Positions 8,062 to 15,522 of a DNA stretch of 64,000 nt are shown piece by piece; within the stretch, counting starts at the first letter, position 1, and each line of letters opens with the position of its first letter. Origin of the DNA: Crocinitomix sp. (GTDB lineage Bacteria > Bacteroidota > Bacteroidia > Flavobacteriales_D > Crocinitomicaceae); NCBI GenBank assembly GCA_013138735.1, contig WTCE01000011.1:17049-81048 (forward strand), in the 5' to 3' direction. Under the pieces are notes generated by a model. That model was not told the DNA's origin and did not search any database. It saw only the letters and a list, made by a program, of their open reading frames with translations. The position numbers and the translations under genes are program-made.

Positions 8062-8646
8062 TTAATGTCCATCTATAGAATCAGGTGTTTGATAGAGCTC
8101 TTCATTGGGCAATTGATACTCGGCTTCCGCTAGCCTACCGTTTAAAATTAAATCATGAATGTTTCTACATTTCTGACCAATATCCTCAATTGAAACAATC
8201 CAATCATTCACATATTTCTCCACCGCTATTCCACTCAAACCAATTTGAATTGATTTATAATCTAAGCCATTGAGATGAATGTCTTTTTCAGGATCCCATT
8301 GTACACGAACGGGTGATTTTACCAATTCCAATTTCCAAGCTTCATTTGATTCGTGCACTTCTGCAACAAAATGAGAGAGACAAGCATTTTTAACAGCCCA
8401 ATCCCAACCTTCTCGTTTAATTTTAATAGCAAGTACATGCTCTTGATCTTTTTTTGAAGACCAACCGCTTCTGTACATCATCCATAAAAAGGAAGGTTTA
8501 ATCCAAGTCATTCGTTCCATTTTGAAAGGAGAAACAAATTTTTGATGTTTCACTGCTGGCAAAGCAATTTCTTTAGAATATGCTTGATATACAGTTATCG
8601 TTTCAGCATCAAATACTGCGCGGACATTATTTTTATCTGCGTTCAT
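8062..8646 (-). CDS. DUF4291 domain protein
   Basis: 194 residues. Matches DUF4291 from its conserved blocks: RAVFD near the start, YQAYS, MTWIKPSFLWMMYRSGW, and the GWDWAV segment. The family has no settled function; in genome comparisons it is found near NAD/ADP-ribose genes, as here. The ATG at 8646 overlaps the TAA stop of the metallophosphoesterase by one base (TAATG), so the two are translationally coupled. This is the distal end of the ADP-ribose-related block. Confidence 0.85.
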   Translation of the reverse strand: MNADKNNVRAVFDAETITVYQAYSKEIALPAVKHQKFVSPFKMERMTWIKPSFLWMMYRSGWSSKKDQEHVLAIKIKREGWDWAVKNACLSHFVAEVHESNEAWKLELVKSPVRVQWDPEKDIHLNGLDYKSIQIGLSGIAVEKYVNDWIVSIEDIGQKCRNIHDLILNGRLAEAEYQLPNEELYQTPDSIDGH

Positions 8647-9383
8647 TATTTTATTAACTTATTTCGACCAACTTCTTTTGGATAGAGTTCCATGACTGGA
8701 TCACTTTGCCAAAATTCCTTTGTGTCGATATCCAAGGCGGATAATTTTCCTTTAAAAGCGGCACCTGTATCCAAGTTCCAAACGTTTGCACGATTCCAGG
8801 GATAATCGATTCCCCATTTTGTAGTAGGTGTATGGCCAATATAAATTTCCGAGAATAACTTTAAACGATCTGGATAAGCTTCGTCCGTATCGTCAATTCT
8901 CCCATGAACCGCAACGGCCATTTCCCAAAGGGTTCTATCCCATCCATAATTAGAAGCGTAATGCTCTTTAGCCGGCCCGTGCATTGATGTGTATCCAGCA
9001 TGAATAAATAATCTGTTTTTTGAATCGACATAATAGTTTTTCATTTTCATGAAAAGTGCAATATGCTCATCTTTTTGATCACTCGAATAACCTTCATAAC
9101 TCATCACAGTTTCTTTTCCACCATGTTTTAGCCAGATGTGATTCTCAGTTCCCCGCGTTAGCCAATCATAACACCACGCATCATGATTACCAAAAATAAA
9201 ATGACAGTTGTTCCCATAAGAAAGTTCAATTAAAAAATCAATCAATTGTGCCGATTCACTCCATCCGTCAACATAATCACCCATAAATATGAGCTCATCT
9301 TGAGACGTAACTTTTGCACGCTCTAATACTTGCTTCAAGCCTTTTAATCCTCCGTGAATATCGCCTATGGCTATGGTTCTCAT
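8646..9383 (-). CDS. metallophosphoesterase (calcineurin-like, PPP-type)
   Basis: 245 residues. The metal-binding motifs are intact: GDIHG (7-11), GDYVDG (~35-40), GNHD (~65-68), and later HAG and GHTP. The order and spacing fit PPP-family serine/threonine or dinucleotide phosphatases. The substrate is not visible. Within this block a phosphodiesterase for ADP-ribose cyclic phosphate or for ADP-ribosylated products is an attractive guess only. Its stop overlaps the start of the DUF4291 gene. Confidence 0.88.
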   Translation of the reverse strand: MRTIAIGDIHGGLKGLKQVLERAKVTSQDELIFMGDYVDGWSESAQLIDFLIELSYGNNCHFIFGNHDAWCYDWLTRGTENHIWLKHGGKETVMSYEGYSSDQKDEHIALFMKMKNYYVDSKNRLFIHAGYTSMHGPAKEHYASNYGWDRTLWEMAVAVHGRIDDTDEAYPDRLKLFSEIYIGHTPTTKWGIDYPWNRANVWNLDTGAAFKGKLSALDIDTKEFWQSDPVMELYPKEVGRNKLIK

Positions 9384-9386
9384 TTG

Positions 9387-9460
9387 TTAGTATTTAGATC
9401 ACTCTCCCACTGAGTCGGATCGCTATTAGTACTTGGATCGTTCGCCGTACTCACTGTTAG
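9387..9460. repeat. dispersed TTAGTATTTAGATC-type repeat, two units
   Basis: The spacer between the metallophosphoesterase and oxygenase genes holds a unit starting TTAGTATTTAGATC at 9387 and a 35-bp unit at 9426-9460 bounded by TTAG on both ends. The second unit matches the copy at 13574-13608 at 28 of 35 positions without gaps. Confidence 0.55.
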
Positions 9461-9538
9461 ATTTAATTTTATTTGATATTTTGGAATTCAACGCCATTTT
9501 CACCGCTTGGTAGCTCAATTCGAATCAAAAATAGCTAT

Positions 9539-10087
9539 TTATGCTGTTGTTCGAAACATAATATCTGTTCTTAACACATACTTTGTTCCCAGTTGCAAAT
9601 TCTTCCCTTCATGCCTTACTTTGTGATCAAAAATTACTGCACGTCCAGCTTTCGGCTGAATATCAAATTCACGCATAAAACCAGTTGCGCCTCCCTCAAA
9701 GTCATCATTTAAGTAAATGATTAACGTTAAGAAACTCCGTTCATTTTCATCCCTTCTATGACTGCCGTCTCGGTGCATTTTGAACCTTTCACCTGGTACA
9801 TATTTATAATAGCGAAACATTTCATTCAAGCCAATCGGTTTCGCTTCAGGATATTGGTCAATAAATGGAATTAACCTCTCCCAAATCTCATTAGCCAAAT
9901 CATCATCCAACATTAAAACACGTTGATTATTTCGAACGGAAGCCATTACGGTTTGCTTGCCATTAATATTTACCTTTGCAAATTCATAACCCATCATTTC
10001 GCTTGCCTTAATGTGGAATACACATTCTTCTTCTGACAAGAAATTATCAATGATCCAGACGTTTTCGCTTATTTGTTCTTTATACAT
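9539..10087 (-). CDS. 2-oxoglutarate/Fe(II)-dependent oxygenase (prolyl 4-hydroxylase-like)
   Basis: 182 residues with the double-stranded beta-helix motifs of the P4H-type 2OG-Fe(II) oxygenases: H105-x-D107 (MHRDG), distal H159 (VRHEG) and K169 for 2-oxoglutarate. The strands TLIIYLND, EGGATGF and AGRAVIFDH are typical. Substrate unknown; relatives hydroxylate proteins or nucleic-acid-linked groups. It sits inside the ADP-ribose-related block on the same strand but with 94- and 155-base spacers carrying repeats, so it may have its own promoter. Confidence 0.88.
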   Translation of the reverse strand: MYKEQISENVWIIDNFLSEEECVFHIKASEMMGYEFAKVNINGKQTVMASVRNNQRVLMLDDDLANEIWERLIPFIDQYPEAKPIGLNEMFRYYKYVPGERFKMHRDGSHRRDENERSFLTLIIYLNDDFEGGATGFMREFDIQPKAGRAVIFDHKVRHEGKNLQLGTKYVLRTDIMFRTTA

Positions 10088-10097
10088 ATTAAAGTAA

Positions 10098-10132
10098 TTA
10101 GTAGTTAGACCACATACTTCGCTCGCTTTTAG
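10098..10132. repeat. dispersed 35-bp TTAG-bounded repeat
   Basis: A 35-bp segment starting TTAGTAGTTAGAC and ending TTTTAG, with the same length and ends as the units at 9426-9460 and 13574-13608 but a diverged middle. Confidence 0.45.
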
Positions 10133-10181
10133 TACTTAGATTAATTTTGCCTTGGCATTCTTAATCTTCTGGTTTGTTAGA

Positions 10182-10658
10182 TTACTCAAAATCATATACA
10201 ATAGTAGAAACATTTTTATCTGATAATCTTGCCTGAATCAACGTTTCTATTTTGGACCATTTTCCTCCAGCCAAGCCACAACCTATTCTAGGTAAATGAA
10301 CACTGGCTCCTATTTTATTTGCTTCAACCTGCAATTTTTCCAAACATTTGTCAACTGCATTATATCTTATGGGAGCGCCGTTACTTCCTGTTTTCACTCC
10401 ATGCTGACCAATCATATTGGCAACATAAATATCTGCGGAAACTTGGATAATTTGAATATTCCCTAATTCGAAATCATTCTTTGCTCTTTCTCTATGCCAT
10501 TGACGATATTCTTTTTCCGGCTCCGACCACCTTTTCGATATAGCCAAAACAAAACCTTTGCCCCAACCACCAAGGTCATTGCAAATATGACCAATCAATT
10601 TCGGCCCTTTTGCCTGTGGAGAAGTAGCATCTCCCTTTATGTATTCAATATTTCTCAT
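10182..10658 (-). CDS. macro domain protein (ADP-ribose / ADP-ribose-1''-phosphate processing)
   Basis: 158 residues, a stand-alone macro domain: IKGDAT at the N-terminus, CNDLGGWGKGF as the ribose-binding loop, and LPRIGCGLAGGKW as the second loop. It is closest in style to the Poa1p/TARG1 branch; the region matching the TARG1 catalytic Lys reads GAPIRYNAV and has no Lys there, so a TARG1-type glycosidase mechanism is not supported. Its ATG overlaps the TAA of kptA by one base. KptA/Tpt1 releases ADP-ribose 1'',2''-cyclic phosphate, and yeast Poa1p is a macro-domain phosphatase acting on the linear 1''-phosphate, so clean-up of the KptA product is the likely role (inference). Confidence 0.88.
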   Translation of the reverse strand: MRNIEYIKGDATSPQAKGPKLIGHICNDLGGWGKGFVLAISKRWSEPEKEYRQWHRERAKNDFELGNIQIIQVSADIYVANMIGQHGVKTGSNGAPIRYNAVDKCLEKLQVEANKIGASVHLPRIGCGLAGGKWSKIETLIQARLSDKNVSTIVYDFE

Positions 10659-11194
10659 TATCCAATAAACTTTGGAGGAATATGATCAATTAACCATACG
10701 CCATTTTCTGATTGATAAAATTCGAAACCTTGGGCATGCATAAACTTTGCTTCTATCTTTAAAATAATTGGTTTACCTCTTCTGGATCCAACTGCTATAG
10801 CTGTTTCCTTCGTTTCGCTTAAATGAACGTGATGACGACTTCCTTTAATCAATCCTTTTTCACGAATGGACGCCATAAATTTCTGAACCGTTCCGTGATA
10901 TAATGTGTGCGGTGGTTCAAGTGCTTTTAAATCTAAATTCACTTCAACCGAATGGCCCTGATTGGCACATATTTTTGTTTTATCGGCATTGAAACGATAC
11001 CTTTTCTTATCATTCGTTTCAACCAATTCTGTTAAACGTTCCAAATCCATTGGAATATCCTTATTATTCAATCCATTTATTAATTCATTAACGGATGCCC
11101 ATCCGTTTTCATCTAATTCTATATCTAGCACTTTTGGGTTATGCCTCAGTGCAAGACTCATTAGTTTCCCTATGCTTTTCATGTTTTTAGTCAT
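10658..11194 (-). CDS. kptA: RNA 2'-phosphotransferase (Tpt1/KptA)
   Basis: 178 residues. KptA/Tpt1 transfers the 2'-phosphate of RNA to NAD, releasing nicotinamide and ADP-ribose 1'',2''-cyclic phosphate. Visible motifs: LRHNP (R17, H18), RYRFNAD, QGHS (H81), LYHGT (H100), HHVHLS and SRRGKP (R138), in the canonical order and spacing. The length fits the family. Some family members also ADP-ribosylate terminal phosphates of nucleic acids. Translationally coupled to the macro domain gene. The start could also be the ATG four codons downstream. Confidence 0.95.
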   Translation of the reverse strand: MTKNMKSIGKLMSLALRHNPKVLDIELDENGWASVNELINGLNNKDIPMDLERLTELVETNDKKRYRFNADKTKICANQGHSVEVNLDLKALEPPHTLYHGTVQKFMASIREKGLIKGSRHHVHLSETKETAIAVGSRRGKPIILKIEAKFMHAQGFEFYQSENGVWLIDHIPPKFIG

Positions 11195-11298
11195 TAGTAA
11201 CTAGTCTTTAGTCACGAGTTTTTTTGTAATTAGTCTGTTGTTTGCCTATTTGTGATTTCCACTTTTATTCTTATTAATTAAATTTTATGATTGCTTGA

Positions 11299-12249
11299 TC
11301 AAGTCAATATCGCCTTGGCAAACCGTTCAATTAAATGTTCAATATCCTCGAATCTGGCCAAATGTGCCCTCCAGAAATCGAATTGATTATTGCGTCCAAA
11401 ATAGATTCCTGCAATTCCACCGGTGATTGCTGCGGTAGTATCTGTGTCTTCTCCTAAGTTGACGGCTTTAAGTACTGCTTCTTCATAAGAATCGGAAGAA
11501 AGCAAGGCCCATAAACTGGCCTCCAAAGAATGTAAAACATAACCTGACCCACTTATTGAACCTCTATCCAAATCACCAATATTACCTTTTAATACGCGGT
11601 GAAATAAGTTTACTTCGGCAGTATTCATTTCATAATCAACTAAATATTTAGTCACTGTTTTTTGGGTGATTTGAAAAGCTTCTAATTTATCAAAGCCTTC
11701 AATTAATTTTATGGCATATTCCACATAAATGAAACAAGCAATAACTGACCTAGCGTGTGCATGCGTGATTGACGAAACCGCTTTAACTTTTTCAAAACGG
11801 ACATTAATATCTGCTTCATTATATAAATAAAAAGCCATTGGCAAAATCCGCATCAATGATCCGTTTCCATTACTCCACTCATCCATTCCACCACACAGCA
11901 CAGGTTTTGTGCCTTTTTGTATTTCATAAATGGCTTTCCTGGTTGCCATTCCGATATCAAAAACAGAACCATGAGGCGTCCAATAGCTATGGTACTTCCA
12001 ATCTGCAAATTTCGAAGCTATATCTTCTAAATCATATCCATTGCATAAACCCTCCATCAAACAAAAAGTCAATGAACTGTCATCAGACCAAGTACCCTTT
12101 GGTTGTTGATATGTTCCATATTCACGCATATCTGTCACTGGGTTTTTATCCAATACCTCCCTGTTTGTGAATTCAACGGGAACACCCAGCGCGTCTCCTA
12201 TTGCTCCTCCATAAATTCCGGCTATTATTTTCTCTTTCAATTCGGTCAT
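11299..12249 (-). CDS. ADP-ribosylglycohydrolase family protein (DraG-like)
   Basis: 316 residues with the family's metal-binding motifs: GDALGVPVEF near the N-terminus, TWSDDSSLTFCL (~54-65) and the distal GEDTDTTAAITGGIAG. DraG/ARH enzymes remove ADP-ribose from arginine or other residues using a two-metal centre. The length is normal. Its ATG overlaps the TGA of the PARG-like gene by four bases (ATGA), so both enzymes are made from one message. Target specificity cannot be read from sequence. Confidence 0.94.
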   Translation of the reverse strand: MTELKEKIIAGIYGGAIGDALGVPVEFTNREVLDKNPVTDMREYGTYQQPKGTWSDDSSLTFCLMEGLCNGYDLEDIASKFADWKYHSYWTPHGSVFDIGMATRKAIYEIQKGTKPVLCGGMDEWSNGNGSLMRILPMAFYLYNEADINVRFEKVKAVSSITHAHARSVIACFIYVEYAIKLIEGFDKLEAFQITQKTVTKYLVDYEMNTAEVNLFHRVLKGNIGDLDRGSISGSGYVLHSLEASLWALLSSDSYEEAVLKAVNLGEDTDTTAAITGGIAGIYFGRNNQFDFWRAHLARFEDIEHLIERFAKAILT

Positions 12250-13070
12250 TCGGCTAACTTTTTAAAGGCACGGTATATACCTCGATCATTTCGATCTAAT
12301 ACTGCAAAAACAATTGTATTAAAAACTCCGTCGTATTTTGCACCAGCCTTTAGAAAGTGCAAAAAGTAATTGCACATATCCTCAGGATTATTTCTGAAAA
12401 CACCACATCCCCATGCGCCTAAAATTAAATTGTCACATCCTTTTGACGCAAATAGACCTAGCATTTTATCAATCCTTTGCAACATCACGCCTTCAACGGA
12501 TTTCATTTCTTTTGGCTTATTACTGAGAATTGCGCCAATATTAACCGCTGGACTTGTTAGCACATCCGCCAAATAAGGTTGTTCCAAAAGAGCTCCATCA
12601 TCATTTTTAAAAACGACTACTTTCGGAGAATAGATCATATAATCCGAGTATAAATAGGTCTTATGTTTACGGTTGTGCTTATACATCTCTTGAAACTGAT
12701 CAATTGACGGATACAAAGATGAAGAACGAGCAATGCTTTCTTCTTGCGATTGTGCGCCATTTAAAAATCCACCTCCCGGATTTTTTGCAGAGGCAAAATT
12801 GAGGACACCTAAGTTTTTTGATTTGCCAGCATAAGTAATTGCCGCATCCATAGTTGATTCATTTGTTACTTTCAGCTGCGTTGCGAAACTCTTATTCCAT
12901 TCCGTTTGTTCCACAAAATCATTTAGCTGATCTGGTGTATACAATATTGCATTTGCAATTGAAGCCGTTACTTGTTTCGCCACTTCAATTCGCTCATTGT
13001 CTTTTTCATAAAACCCCTTCTCAATAATCTGTAGGGTATTGCTGGCTATATTTATTCTTTCTTTTTTCAC
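12246..13070 (-). CDS. TIGR02452 family / bacterial-type PARG-like macro protein
   Basis: 274 residues from a GTG at 13070. The PARG signature GGG (99-101) followed by QEE (109-111) is present in the stretch NPGGGFLNGAQSQEE, preceded by the LGVLNFASAKNP strand. The distal loop GAWGCGVFRN matches the phosphate-binding loop of this macro-related fold. Bacterial-type PARGs cleave ribose-ribose bonds in poly(ADP-ribose) and probably other ADP-ribose conjugates. It overlaps the ADP-ribosylglycohydrolase gene by four bases. No ADP-ribosyl polymerase is visible in the window. Confidence 0.92.
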   Translation of the reverse strand: MKKERINIASNTLQIIEKGFYEKDNERIEVAKQVTASIANAILYTPDQLNDFVEQTEWNKSFATQLKVTNESTMDAAITYAGKSKNLGVLNFASAKNPGGGFLNGAQSQEESIARSSSLYPSIDQFQEMYKHNRKHKTYLYSDYMIYSPKVVVFKNDDGALLEQPYLADVLTSPAVNIGAILSNKPKEMKSVEGVMLQRIDKMLGLFASKGCDNLILGAWGCGVFRNNPEDMCNYFLHFLKAGAKYDGVFNTIVFAVLDRNDRGIYRAFKKLAE

Positions 13071-13081
13071 TATTTAAATTT

Positions 13082-13567
13082 TTAATCTTCCCAAACGGCT
13101 AAACATTTTTTTTCTTGCCAAAACTTTTCCAAAGTCATTTTAGGATTTCCTATTACTTTAATTGTTAATGGGCTAAGGCGCACACTAATTTTATGCGATC
13201 GGCTGCCAAAAGTGCCAATATCTACTACTTCCTTGCCTTCTAACTTTAATTCATGCCGTTCTAAATATTTCATGATCGCCGGCACTTGCAAATCAACTCC
13301 ACCGGTTAATTTTGAATGCGGATTGTCTAATTTTTTGGCGGTTTCAATTAATTCTTTCAAATCAGCTGGATGTGCAATAAAATGAGCCTTGTAACTTTCA
13401 TAATAAACACTTTCTAGCGCATCCATTTGTGAAACAAACTCACCTTCAATCGTATAACCTATCATCCAATTTTCATCATATTTTTTATCCCATTCGCGTT
13501 GCCTTTTCTCCCTTTGTTTTAGGTTGCCGGCTTTGCCAATTTTACGTTCTACTATTTCCCAGCTCAT
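13082..13567 (-). CDS. hypothetical protein of the ADP-ribose block, 161 aa
   Basis: The N-terminus is very basic and probably a charged helix (KAGNLKQREKRQREWDKKY), followed by a mixed alpha/beta domain ending ECLAVWED-like (KCLAVWED). No signal peptide or known motif. The ATG overlaps the TGA of the crystallin-J1-like gene by four bases, and the PARG-like gene starts 11 bases downstream, so it is firmly inside the operon. I do not recognise the family; a role in NAD/ADP-ribose chemistry is only suggested by its neighbours. Confidence 0.7.
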   Translation of the reverse strand: MSWEIVERKIGKAGNLKQREKRQREWDKKYDENWMIGYTIEGEFVSQMDALESVYYESYKAHFIAHPADLKELIETAKKLDNPHSKLTGGVDLQVPAIMKYLERHELKLEGKEVVDIGTFGSRSHKISVRLSPLTIKVIGNPKMTLEKFWQEKKCLAVWED

Positions 13568-14001
13568 TTTTCTTTAGTATTTAGATCGTTCGCTACGCTC
13601 TCTGTTAGTAATTTATCCAATAGACTATGAACACCAGATTCAAACTTCTCTCCAAAGAATACTTTTACAATCTCTATTTTTCCGATTATATTTTCGTTAA
13701 ATGTTTTCATTTGCTCTGCAGGCACCCACAACTCATTATGATGCTTGTCACCAACATTTTCTACTTTAAAAGACGCCGCATATTCAGCATTTACGTTAAA
13801 CTTCGTTACAAGTCCTACATATCCAGAAAATTCATCTTTCGTATTCCAATCAAGCGCAATATTTTCTGCGTAAGCCTGATTTAGAACAGGATAAAAAATC
13901 GGTTGCCAATCTAATCGTGGAGGAAAAGCATCAAAGTTTAATTCCTCAATGAGAATTAATTCTCCTTTACCTATTGGTCGATATAATGTTTGTGTTTTCA
14001 T
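13564..14001 (-). CDS. ADP-ribosylation/crystallin J1-like protein
   Basis: 145 residues from the ATG at 14001; an upstream in-frame ATG at 14097 would add 32 residues that do not fit the family. The blocks TLYRPIG, ELILIEE, FPPRL, QPIFYPVLN-x-x-YA, DWNTKD, SGYVGLVTKF and ELWVPAEQM match a family usually labelled ADP-ribosylation/crystallin J1, whose function is unproven. The last ~14 residues (from about LLTESVANDLN to the stop) are encoded by a dispersed repeat, so the native C-terminus was probably extended by it. Coupled to the next gene by an ATGA overlap. Confidence 0.7.
   Translation of the reverse strand: MKTQTLYRPIGKGELILIEELNFDAFPPRLDWQPIFYPVLNQAYAENIALDWNTKDEFSGYVGLVTKFNVNAEYAASFKVENVGDKHHNELWVPAEQMKTFNENIIGKIEIVKVFFGEKFESGVHSLLDKLLTESVANDLNTKEK
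13574..13608. repeat. dispersed 35-bp repeat inside a coding region
   Basis: A 35-bp unit bounded by TTAG, 28/35 identical to 9426-9460, placed in frame over the last codons of the crystallin-J1-like gene. Confidence 0.6.
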
Positions 14002-14149
14002 TTCTTTTAGTGTTTGTCTATAAAGTACGATTTCGGCGTTACGCTTGCCCATAAATCGTTCATTTACAAATGTAAACTCACAATTTCTGGACTGCACCAG
14101 CCTTGAATTCGAACTATCTAGCTCAAACTCCTGACTCTATAGACAGATT

Positions 14150-14695
14150 CTATTTAAGCTTATCTCTTACTTCCATTAATGCAAAACCTAATAAGTTTTG
14201 GCCTCTCCACATCAATGGATTTTGAGCTTTTTCGTTATCCTTTCCCATTCCAATTCCCCAAATTCGATCCCGTGGACTTGCTTCAACAATTGTTCTTTTT
14301 CCAGTTTTAATCAAATACTCTTTCAACTCTATATGTTGCTTAAACTTATGTAAGTTTCCATCTATCACAATTTGAAACTTGTGCTGATCCCATATATCAG
14401 CGTCAAAATTATTTACTTTGCGTCCTAGCGCTTTTGCTTGCATTGGTGCCCCAACGGTTAATACTTCTTTAGCTATTTCTTGATCAGCAAACAAAATTGC
14501 TTTTTGATACATCATCCAATGTTCAGCAGTACGAAATACATTTCCGTCTACTTCAAAAGATGCCTTCCACCATTGACTAAAACAAGTAGCCGAAACCGAC
14601 CCATCCTTGCTTGGTTGATGTCCCCAAAAGAAGAGGTACTTTATTCTTTCTCCTTTTTGGAATTGTTCTTTTAATATTTCTAGACTGTATTTCAT
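14150..14695 (-). CDS. NADAR family protein (YbiA-like)
   Basis: 181 residues. The NADAR fold (NAD and ADP-ribose related, formerly DUF1768) is shown by YLFFWGH, CFSQWW, the AEHWMMYQKA helix (57-66, E58), ALGRKV, EASPRDRIWGIG (138-149) and WRGQNLLGFAL at the end. NADAR proteins cleave N-glycosidic bonds; some hydrolyse intermediates of riboflavin synthesis and some remove ADP-ribose from guanine in DNA. Which applies here is unknown. It has its own Bacteroidota promoter with two candidate NrtR operators, so it is probably the first gene of a regulated operon running to the crystallin-J1-like gene and beyond. Confidence 0.93.
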   Translation of the reverse strand: MKYSLEILKEQFQKGERIKYLFFWGHQPSKDGSVSATCFSQWWKASFEVDGNVFRTAEHWMMYQKAILFADQEIAKEVLTVGAPMQAKALGRKVNNFDADIWDQHKFQIVIDGNLHKFKQHIELKEYLIKTGKRTIVEASPRDRIWGIGMGKDNEKAQNPLMWRGQNLLGFALMEVRDKLK

Positions 14696-14703
14696 TTCTT
14701 ATA

Positions 14704-14722
14704 TTGTGTAATTTGGACACAA
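14704..14722. promoter_or_regulatory. candidate NrtR operator 1
   Basis: TTGTGT-N7-ACACAA, a 19-bp interrupted palindrome centred at 14713. It overlaps the -7 box of the NADAR promoter. Its left 11 bases are identical to the site in front of nrtR. Confidence 0.65.
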
Positions 14723-14751
14723 ATATAGATTAAGAAAATAGAATGAACAAA
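14720..14751 (-). promoter_or_regulatory. promoter of the NADAR operon
   Basis: Read on the minus strand: TTTG at 14751-14748, a 20-base spacer, and TATATTTG at 14727-14720. Both boxes and the spacing match the Bacteroidota consensus exactly. Confidence 0.7.
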
Positions 14752-14757
14752 TTATTA

Positions 14758-14774
14758 TGTGTTTATTTTACACA
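14758..14774. promoter_or_regulatory. candidate NrtR operator 2
   Basis: TGTGT-N7-ACACA, 17 bp, centred at 14766, just upstream of the -33 box and 53 bp (about five helical turns) from operator 1. On the minus strand it reads TTGTGTAAAAT, close to the other two sites. Confidence 0.6.
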
Positions 14775-14832
14775 AATAGATATTTTTATCTCAAAACTAG
14801 TCCATTAAAATTGTCAGAAAGGCTCACTATAC

Positions 14833-15513
14833 CTATACTTCAAAGCTCATTCCATTCTTTTTAAGCTCGAAATATTTTTTCTGATTGAATCTAAATAAAG
14901 AACCCGGACGACCTTTACCCTGCGAAATTTTCTCGTCTAACTCTTCCAAAATATTTAATACCAAGAATTTTTTCTTGAAGTTACGGCGGTCGATAGACAT
15001 GCCATAAACAGTTTCGTAAAGCTTGTGCAAATCAGAAAATGGAAATTTTTCTCCCAATAGCTCAAAACCAATTGGTTCATAAGAAATTTTACCTCTTAGG
15101 CGCTCAAGAGCCACGTCTAAAATAGTATCATGATCAAATGCCAACGCAGGTAAGTCAGCCACATTAAACCATTGTGCTTCTTCCGCATCAGTGTCTGCAA
15201 AAAGCTCGAAATTATTTGGATTAACTAATCCATAATAAGCAACTGTAACCACCCTGTTTCTTGGGTCACGCCCAGGTTTACCAAAAGTATAAAGCTGCTC
15301 TAAGTAATTGACATGAACACCCGTTTCTTCATTCAACTCACGCTCAACAGCAGTTTCTAGAGATTCATTCTCCAATACCAATCCGCCTGGAATAGCCCAT
15401 TGTCCTTGAAAGGGATCAAATTTCCTTTTTATTAATAAAACAGATAAACCCTGTTTAGAATCGTAACCAAAAACTACGGCGTCCACACTTAATCGAATTG
15501 TAGGTTTACTCAT
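14833..15513 (-). CDS. nrtR: NrtR-type Nudix transcriptional regulator
   Basis: 226 residues: an N-terminal Nudix domain (to ~145) and a C-terminal winged-helix region with RRNFKKKFLV, GRPGSLFRFN and KKYFELKK, the layout of NrtR, the NAD-metabolism regulator that senses ADP-ribose. The Nudix box is complete: G44-x5-E50-x7-R58-E-L-x-E-E-x-G65-V66. Many NrtR proteins have lost this signature, so this one may still hydrolyse ADP-ribose (inference). Relatives in Bacteroidota also control sugar catabolism, but the neighbours here favour NAD/ADP-ribose. A candidate operator lies ten bases before its start, suggesting autoregulation, and two more precede the NADAR gene. Confidence 0.85.
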   Translation of the reverse strand: MSKPTIRLSVDAVVFGYDSKQGLSVLLIKRKFDPFQGQWAIPGGLVLENESLETAVERELNEETGVHVNYLEQLYTFGKPGRDPRNRVVTVAYYGLVNPNNFELFADTDAEEAQWFNVADLPALAFDHDTILDVALERLRGKISYEPIGFELLGEKFPFSDLHKLYETVYGMSIDRRNFKKKFLVLNILEELDEKISQGKGRPGSLFRFNQKKYFELKKNGMSFEV

Positions 15514-15522
15514 AATTTTATT

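Noticed and set aside
10182..10658. Macro domain as a DarG-type antitoxin
   Set aside because: No DarT-like toxin gene is adjacent, and the lysine expected of the TARG1/DarG type is not seen; coupling to kptA is the better clue.
13999..14097. Upstream start for the crystallin-J1-like gene
   Set aside because: The added 32 residues do not resemble the family, whose N-terminus TLYRP begins right after the ATG at 14001.
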